This document shows positions 56,161 to 64,000 of a stretch of 64,000 bases of DNA, in pieces (position 1 is the first letter of the stretch; every line of letters begins with the position of its first letter). A program made the translations under genes and the position numbers. This stretch comes from Megascapheus bottae (taxonomy: Eukaryota; Chordata; Mammalia; Rodentia; Geomyidae). The notes under the pieces were generated by a model. The model did no database searches, had not been told where the DNA came from, and was given only the letters and a program-made list of their open reading frames with translations. The stretch spans positions 1,540,501-1,604,500 of the forward strand of contig JANJXV010000130.1 of the NCBI GenBank assembly GCA_024803745.1. The letters are read 5' to 3'.

Positions 56161-58740
56161 CAGACAAGTGCTCAGATTCAGAACTCAGCAATCCCAGGAA
56201 CGATGAGCTGTGGGGAGTTGGGGATTGTCGGAACTCATGGGATGTTGGAATCTATGTGGGTTCCATTACATGATGAGGCTTGTTCAGGCAGGGAACCCGA
56301 GGGGGCCCCTATGCTGTATGATGGGATGACAGAAAGAAGTGCCTAGCACCAACCCCAGGAATAGACAACATGGTAGATAACAGTGAAGAGTTCTTTTAGA
56401 ATGTAGCAGCAAGAAAGAGGTGCCGGATATGTGTGGTCATTTATTAGTTGTTTTTTTTTTTTTCAAATTCGCTCAAGGAGGGGAAAAAAGTGAGGTGCAG
56501 ATGGATTGGCTAGTGTATCTGACAAAAATAAAAAGAGGACTGGTTTGAGGCAGGAATGGATCCAAGGATGAAATTGTGGGTGTGAGCACTGTGTCTCTCC
56601 ATCTCTTAGATGGAGTGGCCTGGACTTATGTTCATGTTCCGCACAGGCTTTCTCCAAGTGGAGGGAAATGTTTGGGGTCCCCCGGGGATCCCAGTCACCA
56701 TTCTTCATTCAGCTTTGTGATATGCAATGCTTTCTTCTCTAGCAGAAATTCTAGGGAATTGCCAGAGGAGTGCTCTGATTGGCCTGGCTTAAGTAGAAAA
56801 CCAACTTTTGGAACTAGAGGACTGGGGTGGCATGACATGTCAGTCTTGGGGTGCACATCTTCCTTAAGAGTAAGGCCGCCCAATTTAGCACGTAAAAAGT
56901 TACAGTGTAAGTATGGATTACACGTGATTCCTTCTCGGGGAGAAATCTGAAACAGGGTGTCTTATGCTTTCTGAACAGTAACTGGGAAAATCACCAGGTT
57001 CCCCTGCCAGGGAAGAGAAGGATTAATTCATAAAGCGCATACATTGGGTAAACCAAGAAACTATTGTCCTTTGGCTCCGTTTCTCTTGGACTTTTTTTTC
57101 CCCATGCTGATAAGAACTTACAATTTGATGGAGAAAACTAGAAACTATGAACCAATGCTTCTCTGCTTAAAAAAAAAATAAAAAAAAAGCTCCAGAGATT
57201 ATGAGTTTGGTGGGATGTTAATAGTTCTTAAGTATAAAAGGAGTCCTGTGACCCAAAAGGCTTTAAGGAAAGAGGGGATGAACTCAGCTAATCAAATTTA
57301 TCTGCTATGAGACTGTCCATTTCCAGAGTGAATTTCCCAGGGGGAAAAGGACCATGGAAACGCTTCACACAGAACAGCTTTCTGGGACTTGGATTTTGCA
57401 GAAATCATAACAAGGGCCGGGGCCAAGTGCTAACTAGCTTTATCATTAATGGGATGGATATGACACACTAAATCCTCTAGATTACTCCAGGGTATGTTTA
57501 AAGACAAAATAAGAGGAAGTATTGATTCCAACTGTTTTCAACCATAACTAAGATGCAGGGATTGCAATGCCTCCTCCATACAAATAAAAATGTCCATCAC
57601 CCAAACACGTGGACGTGTGTCCTAGACAGCCTGGCCAAGCCAAGTTCCATCATCTTTTTTTTTTTTGCTTTGTGTATTAGCTCCTAAATTATACCTCCCA
57701 GAATGCATTGCATCAGGAAATGGCACCAATTTCTTTTGCACTCAAAGAAGGGCGCTCTCCCACTTTAGACATACCTCCCATCCCACAGATCTCTAATTTT
57801 TAGTGCTTAGATTTTGTTTTTGTCTAACATCTGGCCTGTCTTTTATTTTCACAAATTCACAGAAATCAAGAGCTGGAGGGTTGGGAGTAAAAGGCTTTTA
57901 TTCCTCTCTGCTGCTACTGTTTTGTACTTTTCTCAATGACACAGTATTCTGCATTCCCAAGGAGCTCTCGGCTTCTTATTTTAATGCTTGTCAACCTCTG
58001 CCCCTCTGCCAAGTTTCTTCTAAGGAACAGCATCCAGAATGCTTCCATTTCCTTTGTACACCCCCCCCCTCAATTCTCCACATTCTGTTTGCTTCTCCAC
58101 ATCCCATTGAAAATTGGATACTGGGAGTTGCCTGCTATGATAATGAACCATTCATGTTTCAACTTGAAAAGGCATTTAAGATACCTGTTTTCATTAGTAA
58201 TTATAGATAATTGCTATGGTGGATAGTTTTTTCCCCCTTTAATTATGGTACAGAAAAAAAAGTCTTTAAGAAATGGAGCAATTAATTTCCTGAAACCTTA
58301 CTGAGAGCAAAGTATGATGTTAGCTCTCACTTTGGGAAGTATTTGTATGTAATTGGGCTTGGCTGCTTGCAAGGGCAGGGTGGGGGGGGGAGAAGTAAAT
58401 TATATTCTAGAATCATCTCTATCATATCTCAGACATGAATGACTATTTTTAATATTTTTTGCCTGAGTTCACTCATTCATTCTACAAACACATGTTGAAT
58501 GATTTTCGTGGGCCAGTAGCCTTATCAAACACTGAAAGTGCAATGACTACTTATTCATCTACTTATTCATTCAACAATTAGATAATTGCTATGCACAAAG
58601 CACTAGTATTTAAAAACAGATTGCAATTGTGAAGGTTCGGTATGACTAGGCAAATCAGCTCTCCTAAGGGGGAAAAATGTTCCTGTTGTCTGAGTTTGTA
58701 TTCCACATCTAAGGTGGATTTTTTTTTAATTGCATTTACA
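56161..58740. other. Mostly unique non-coding DNA, candidate conserved segments
   Basis: No gene was recognised. The segments 57250-57480 (GAACTCAGCTAATCAAATTT, AGCTTTATCATTAATGGG) and 57830-58030 are free of recognised repeats and carry TAAT-core motifs. Frames of 135 and 96 codons overlap at 57803-58226 without domain support. A G run lies at 58380-58389. Confidence 0.4.
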
Positions 58741-58819
58741 TCAGGAGCAATCTACATACTTATCGAGAGTAAGAAAGTGGTTACATGAATCATTGCAATC
58801 TACAGCCATTAATAAGCAG

Positions 58820-58910
58820 ATAAAAGGTATTGTTATATATAGGATATAGGATAGGTGTGTATAAATGTGTTTATATAAGTATGTATGTGAGATATACATA
58901 TATAATGAAA
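58820..58910. repeat. AT-rich arm left of the LTR
   Basis: TTATATATAGGATATAGGAT to GAGATATACATATATAATG. The reverse complement resembles the DNA right of the LTR (59459-59500). Confidence 0.7.
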
Positions 58911-59450
58911 TGGGGAGGCTGGGTCCAGTCGGGGCCATCTTGGCCATATAGTAGACAGGGAATTGGGTTTAATTGATGCCATCTTATCTTCATGGTGGAG
59001 GAAGGTGATATCCTACCTCCTAGGGGAGAGGCCTGCCTGAATTCCTAGAGACTGGGGTGGAGACCTGGATGACAGGTGAGTGGACCTGTCAGTCCTATGC
59101 CTTGAACTTGAGAGACTCTTGAGTTTCCTGTGACCCTGCTCCTGACACTACTTTGACCAAGACCAGTTAAGGTGCCCTGACACCAAGCCTTATGTCCTGT
59201 GTCTCCTGGCTCCTGGCGCTTCTCCAGTCACCACGGCATCCTACTTCAGCTCTCCTTTGGGGTTGATCTGGCTTGTCGGTATTGTTTTTCTATTCTTCCT
59301 TTCCTCCCCTGCTCTCATGGCTCAGTTTTCTGACAGTGTTAAGTATATTTGAGGGGCTACAAGTCTTTGTGACAAGACCTGGCTCTCCAATAAAGAATCC
59401 CAATTCAGCTGCTCAAAATGTGGCTTCTCTGTTTCTCAAGATTTATAACA
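58911..59450 (+). mobile_element. Probable solo endogenous retrovirus LTR
   Basis: About 540 bp starts TGGGGAGGCTGGGTCC and can end ...ATTTATAACA, giving TG...CA termini. It contains GGGGCCATCTTGGCCATATA near the 5' end, a TCTCC-AATAAAG polyadenylation signal (AATAAA at 59389-59394) and a U5-like end. A target duplication is not clear: the flanks read ATAATGAAA and ATAGAAAAA. No gag, pol or env remnants lie on either side, so it would be a solo LTR. A non-viral origin is not excluded. Confidence 0.55.
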
Positions 59451-59665
59451 ATAGAAAAAAGAAATATATATCTCACACATATCCTATATATCTCAGCACA
59501 TCACATGTATCTTATATATATACTATATATGCACATAAGACACATATCATATGTATGATATACACCCAATGTACAGCATGCATTTCTTCTAAGGTCATAT
59601 GATATATGCTATAGTGGCTATCATATATATACATATGATAAAGATAAGTTATATATGTAATTATA
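59451..59665. repeat. AT-rich alternating tract right of the LTR
   Basis: Many TATATA, CATATGATA and CATATGTATGATATAC segments, including short self-complementary pieces such as ATCATATGTATGAT. Part of it mirrors the left arm at 58820. Confidence 0.85.
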
Positions 59666-59671
59666 GATATT

Positions 59672-59892
59672 AAATTCCTGAATGGGGCCGAGAGTTTGGC
59701 CCAGTGGTAGAGTGCTTGCCTAGCATGCACAAAGACCCGGGTTTGATTCCTCGGCACCACATACATAGAAAATAAAAGCCAGAAGTGGTGCTGAAGCTCA
59801 AGTGGTAGAGCTCTAGCCTTGAGAAAGTCCAAGGACAGTGCTCAGGCCCTGAGCTCAAGCCCAGGACTGGCAAAAAAAAAATTCCTGAATGG
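59672..59892 (+). mobile_element. Dimeric ID-like SINE, near-consensus, 14-bp target site duplication
   Basis: The body is at 59686-59878. Head: GGCCCAGTGGTAGAGTGC (A box) and GGGTTTGATTCC (B box). Linker: CACATACATAGAAAATAAAA. Second monomer: GAAGCTCAAGTGGTAGAGC to GAGCTCAAGCCCAGGACTGG, then an A-tail. AAATTCCTGAATGG repeats exactly at 59672-59685 and 59879-59892. It is one of the youngest-looking copies and would serve as a reference for the family. Confidence 0.94.
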
Positions 59893-60462
59893 TGGTGGGG
59901 GGGAATCTACTTTTAAGCAGTTCTGCAGCAAGCAATCACAGGCTCTGACCTTCCCAATCAATAGCCACACTTTCAGCTCCTCACATAGCTCAGCCCCGGG
60001 GCACCCATCTGCGCCTGGAATCCAGAGGCCCACAGTAGGAGGAACCGAACAGCCCCTGAAGAGGACATTTCACTATCCATCAACTTCAAGAGGCCTCCCC
60101 AGAGTCCCTAAATTCCTCCACAGCAAAGTGAGTGGAATTTTAACCAGCTGCTTGCATGAGGAATCTATGAATATGCAACCCTCCCTTGCTTCCCTGGATT
60201 GGGGAGGGGGAGGTGAAATATCAAGAAACAGAGATAATTGGGCCCTTACATTTGATATTCTCAGCTGTTGTTCACGGTTGGTGCAGGTTTCCTGCCTAGC
60301 AAGCTTGTGAGAGATTTAGGTCGAGGCAAATACTATGGGTATTATCCATTAGAACAAGATCAAAAGGAAGGAGTGCATTTTTTAAAAGTCCAGTGTGCAA
60401 CATGATTACTTCATGGTACTGTTAATTTTCTTCTGTGTTTTGTAACCTCTCTAGAGAGGAGT

Positions 60463-60660
60463 TTGCAAATACCCCGTGTTTCCATTATCCTGGGGCCAAA
60501 ACAAGCCTGGGCTTACTGCATCGTAGGAGGTGGGATTCTGTGGCTCGTCATGGCGTCGCCATCTCCATCATCAGAGATGGAGAAAGGTAAGGCTTCTCCG
60601 CAGGTGAAGTTACCTGGGATTGCTGATAGACTGAATGCAACCTGACAGAGCCTCCAGAAG
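60463..60660 (+). other. Short ATG-plus-splice-donor segment, possible orphan exon
   Basis: At 60550 an ATG with G at -3 and G at +4 opens 37 nt (60550-60586) that end in AAAG before GTAAGG, a consensus-like splice donor. The peptide would begin MASPSPSSEMEK. Several CpGs cluster here. The sequence CCATCTC-CATCATCA-GAGATGG (60559-60580) is a perfect 7-bp stem. No downstream exon was recognised and I know no matching protein, so coincidence is quite possible. The frame is also open upstream. Confidence 0.2.
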
Positions 60661-61886
60661 CAACACTGACCTTGCTGCAAAGTAGCCAGCTTCTCTTCTT
60701 TCTCTAGGCAACCAGGCCCATGTTTTCACGGTTTGGAGGGATGGATTGGACCCAGGATGGGTGTGTCACTCTGGGCCAGCCAATCAAAGCATCTCTTTCT
60801 CTCTGCCATGGTGATTGGATGGAAGTTGCTTATACAAGCTATTCAGAACCAATGAGAATGTAACTGGGACTGCTGTAAGGAAAATCAACCTGGAACCAGT
60901 CACCTTACCTGTTCTCCCCTCCCCAACCACAGGAAGAACTCACACCACAGATCAGTGGACTTCTCTTTCTCTCTGCTTCCCAGCTTCCACAAGGTAAGTG
61001 GCATTGTCCTGCCACATTCTCCCAACTAAGATTTATGTTCAGCCTCCTCTCAGGCCCAACACCAAGGACCAAGCCATTTCCTCCTTTACATCATTTTACC
61101 AAGTATTTTGCGACCGTAACAGAAGGCTGGCTAAGGCAGACGCTCAGGACTGCAATACCAACTCTAAGAAGAAATTTAATAAATGTTACCATCAGGATCT
61201 TGGTAACACCCCCTCAAATACTTCATTTGCTGCGAGAATATGATTTCTTAACAGAAGCAGAAGAGGTCCTAGACGGAATTGGGCTCTTCAGCATCAGTAC
61301 AAAACTACTTCTGCCTTCCCATTTCCATCAAGCACCTCAATACCACACTGTTTTTGGAAGCCCAGGCTTGGAAATGAGGTTTCTGATTTACTTTTCAATT
61401 TGCACTCAGAGGAATGTGTCATAGCCGTGGGTCACTTGAGTCACTCAGGTGCTTCCCGGAATAATGCCCAGGATGGGGGAGGAGGGGTCCTTTGGAATTG
61501 TGCTTTTGCAAAAAGTGACATCACTGAAAAGTTATCAGCAACACTTCCTCAGAGATACCAGGAGAAGCTGTATTGTTTAGACAAATGCTAATCATTGAGG
61601 CCTCCTGCAAATTAAGAGGAAAAAGTGATAAGAAAAAAAAAACATCAAGAAAGGATCAGTGTACATTTGTAACTAGTTTTTGCAGGAAGATGTGGCCCTG
61701 ACATCACTGCAGATGCAGGGGACCAGGAAGGGCAAGAGAATTGGCAGGTGGCTGTCATCCAGTTGGCCTGGCCTGACACTGTCACAGACAAGCATATTTT
61801 GCTTGTCTGTGGAAGGCTTGGGATCTTTTTTTGGATCCTGATTTTTTAAATGCTCACAGTCCCCTGAAAAAGACAAAGTCTTTCTG
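60661..61886. other. Non-coding stretch, no gene
   Basis: Contains a CCAAT/ATTGG-bearing run at 60740-60870 (CAGCCAATCAAAGC, GGTGATTGGATGG, GAACCAATGAGAATG) that looks like an unassigned fossil repeat. Overlapping plus frames of 129 and 81 codons (60998-61424) have no domain. Confidence 0.4.
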
Positions 61887-62184
61887 ATAAGGATTTTTTT
61901 GTTGTTGTTTTTGTTGCTGTTTTGTTTTTGTTGTTGTCAGTTGTGGGGCTTGAACTCAGGGCCCAGGCACTGTCCCAGAGCTCTTTTGCTCAAGGCTAGC
62001 ACTCCACCACCACGAGCCACAGCTACATTTCCAGTTTTTGAGTGGTTTATTGGAAGTAAGAGTCTCAAGAGGACTTTCCTGCCCAGCGTGACTTTTAATT
62101 GTGATTCTCAGACCTCGGCCCCCAGAGTAGCTACGGTTATAGACATGAGCTACTGGAAGCACCTGGCTTCCAATAAGGATTTTT
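61887..62184 (-). mobile_element. B1-ID composite SINE with 12-bp target site duplication
   Basis: The T/G-rich left end (reverse of a CAA-rich tail) is followed by antisense ID (GGGCTTGAACTCAGGGCCC, GAGCTCTTTTGCTCAAGGC) and antisense B1 (GTGGTTTATTGGAAGTAAGA, AGTAGCTACGGTTATAGAC). ATAAGGATTTTT is repeated at 61887-61898 and 62173-62184. This ties the composite family to the same target-primed mechanism as the dimeric SINEs. Confidence 0.88.
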
Positions 62185-62370
62185 AAATGATGTTACTTTT
62201 AAGTTGTTTTTGCCTCAAAACAAGTGAGGGGAAAAAATGGCAGATCACTGGACCAGTTGAAAATACACCAGACAAATGCAAAAGGATCAAAAGCATGCTC
62301 ATAGCAAGTCCGTCAGATAAAATGCAATTCAAGGTCAAAAGCATACATTTTTCCAAATGAGAGATCCCTT

Positions 62371-62520
62371 AATTATTTATATATTTATTATTAATATTTA
62401 TTCATATATTTGATAACATATTATATGTAAGATGTAACATATATAATTATATATTATATTCATATAATTTGTATGTGACATAATGTACTAGGTATCATTA
62501 TAGATTATATGTATATATCT
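62371..62520. repeat. AT-rich low-complexity tract
   Basis: Runs such as ATTATTTATATATTTATTATT and ATATATAATTATATATTATAT, with little else. Confidence 0.9.
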
Positions 62521-62579
62521 GTGATCTTTGACCCAAACTAATAGAGTAATAAAACATTCTGTACCTAAAGGAAGAGCAT

Positions 62580-62720
62580 AAAGGAAAGAAATTGGGGAAT
62601 GTTAGAATATGCCCCAATATGGGAGGAGGTAAAAGAATGCTAATGGGGCCTTACTATGAAATACTATGCAGGGATTAGAATGATCTACCTATGAACTATA
62701 GCACTCGAATGACTTGCTAT
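62580..62720 (+). repeat. Ancient L1 (L1M-type) fragment
   Basis: TTGGGGAATGTTAGAATATG, CTTACTATGAAATACTATGC, AGGGATTAGAATGATCTACC resembles GGAATACTATGCAGCCATTAAAAAGAATGAG of sense L1M, diverged. Confidence 0.5.
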
Positions 62721-63089
62721 TGTTGGACACTTCCCACGTCTGGACATGCCTTCTGTCCTTCTGTGAGCGATCAGCAACCACAAAACAATTGACATGGAGA
62801 CAGGTAGCTTATCTCCCTGCCCTCTTATAAGTCAAAGTCTGTCCCGGAACACCAAATAGGAAGCTCACAGTGAGATAGGGCTTAGACGAGATGTCACCTG
62901 GGGGTATTTACTTCCATTCCACCTTCTGTTTGCCCTCTCCTACTGTTCTTGCTCCAACATAGGTGCATCTGGAGAGCAGGTCTCAAATGACCACATGCAC
63001 AAGTCCCGAGTGCAAGCTCTACTCCACAAAGCACAAGCCAAGGCAGGCTGCCACAAAGTGATGGACCCTAATGATGACGACAGCACTAT

Positions 63090-63260
63090 TTACCATGTTG
63101 ATATATGAGCATACTATGGGATGCTCAATGCCTTACGTATTTGTTTTTTCATATTCTCACGAACGTCTCCATAGATAGTCACGAGGAATCCCTATTTTGT
63201 AGAGGATGAACTGAAGGCTGGAAGAAGAAATCTGAATTTCCCGAGTTCATGTTGTCACAA
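63090..63260 (-). repeat. MIR fragment
   Basis: CAATGCCTTACGTATTTG, TCATATTCTCACGAACGTCT, CCTATTTTGTAGAGGATGAA, CTGAAGGCTGGAAG follows the antisense MIR from GCGCTTTACATG...CTCATTTAATCCTCACAA to TTTTACAGATGAGGAAACTGAGG. Confidence 0.8.
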
Positions 63261-63374
63261 GTTAGCAAAGCAAGTCTTTGCTCCCAGTTGATGCTGCTCA
63301 GAGACCAGCAAAGAAGCGTCCACTCTCCAAGGTCAACTAACGCACCTCCAGACCTGCAGTACCACACTTTGATG

Positions 63375-63620
63375 CTGTAGGTTGGGTTTGGTTTGGGTTC
63401 TGTGCCCGTAATGGGGCTTACACTCGGGGTCTGGGTATGTTGTCTCTTAGCTTCATCACTCAAGGCTAGTGCCCTCCCACTTGAGCCACTTCTGGCTTTC
63501 TGTTGGTTAACTGGAGATGAGAATCTCACAGACTTTACTCTGCAGGCTGGCTTTGAAAGCCAATCCTCAGATCCCAGCCTCCAGAGCAGCTAGGATTATA
63601 GGTGTGAGCCATTGGCAACT
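63375..63620 (-). mobile_element. B1-ID composite SINE
   Basis: Antisense ID half (GGGGCTTACACTCGGGGTC, CACTCAAGGCTAGTGCCC) then B1 half (GTTGGTTAACTGGAGATGAG, GGCTGGCTTTGAAAGCCAAT, GCAGCTAGGATTATAGGTGT). Confidence 0.85.
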
Positions 63621-64000
63621 TCGTTGCAAGTACTAAGTTTTAAAAAGGTTATCTCACATATTTCGCTGGGCCTTTGCATGTATCATCATCTTCATTCTTG
63701 CCACACTCCTGGGAAATGAATCGCATCCTCCCTTTCCACAAATAGGAATGTGGAAAGGTGAGAAGCTTTGCGACCAATGAGATGATGGCGGCTCGGATCC
63801 GAAACATGTGGGCTCTCTGCCTGGCCTCTCCCACCCTTTCCTCAGGTGTTATTGGGCTTCTTTTCCAATAACCAAAGAAACCAAACTTCACCCCGACAGA
63901 AGAACTAAAACAAAGCTGATTTCTCCTTACTTCCCCTAATTCCTGACATCATAGATAAATAAAAAAGCAGTAATAAACCTGTAGGTCCTCACCTCTTAAC
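63621..64000. other. Non-coding end of window
   Basis: No gene or repeat was recognised. An 80-codon minus frame (63649-63891) is not supported by any domain. Confidence 0.45.

Noticed and set aside
59819..60310. 163-codon frame starting MRKSKDSAQALSS
   Set aside because: The same N-terminal peptide appears in frames at 20674-20856 and 48156-48392. It is the translated dimeric SINE, and the rest has no domain.
1..64000. A previously undescribed multi-gene system (defence, biosynthetic or viral)
   Set aside because: No supported coding genes exist in the window. The content is explained by retrotransposons, fossils, microsatellites and unique non-coding mammalian DNA.

Overview
The window is nuclear DNA from a placental mammal, most likely a rodent. 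It has no operons, no dense coding and no prokaryotic signals. It does carry mammal-wide fossil repeats (MIR, L2, L1M, MaLR-type LTRs, MER5A-like hAT) plus abundant young SINEs. Those SINEs are tRNA-Ala/ID-derived dimers and B1-ID composites, a combination that from memory fits the Geomyoidea/Heteromyidae (kangaroo rats, pocket mice) better than murids, squirrels or primates. The rodent call is strong. The family call is an inference that a repeat-library search would settle.

I find no protein-coding gene, tRNA gene, rRNA gene or CRISPR array that I can support. Every open reading frame is short. The longest (183 codons, minus strand, 55603-56154) is about what chance gives in 64 kb, and several others lie on SINEs or microsatellites. 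The window is therefore intergenic or deep-intronic.

Layout. Positions 1 to about 16000 are visibly AT-rich and hold L1 3' ends and old fossils. From about 16000 onward the DNA is less AT-rich and dense in SINEs and microsatellites. Between 16900 and 18300 there is a cluster of purine/pyrimidine tracts: (GGAT)n, G/A-rich, (TTTC)n-(TTCC)n and CT-rich. A 145-bp (CT)n joined to a (CA)n lies at 25726-25913. Between 33000 and 45000, and again between 52400 and 58700, are longer stretches of non-repetitive DNA, some with homeodomain- or POU-like motifs, which are the best candidates for conserved regulatory DNA. At 37650-38275 SINEs are nested and stacked. A 5'-truncated L1 with a perfect 15-bp target duplication sits at 51119-51337. 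A (GGGAA/GGAAA)n tract follows at 51625-51757. A probable solo retroviral LTR (58911-59450) sits inside AT-rich inverted arms.

The clearest signals are the retrotransposon insertions that can be dated relative to one another by their target site duplications: dimeric SINEs at 11162, 20803, 39099, 48335 and 59686, a B1-ID composite at about 61899, and the short L1 at 51134. I see no new multi-gene system. The items most worth follow-up are the lineage-specific L1 3' UTR family, the non-repetitive candidate regulatory blocks, and a short ATG-plus-splice-donor segment near 60550.
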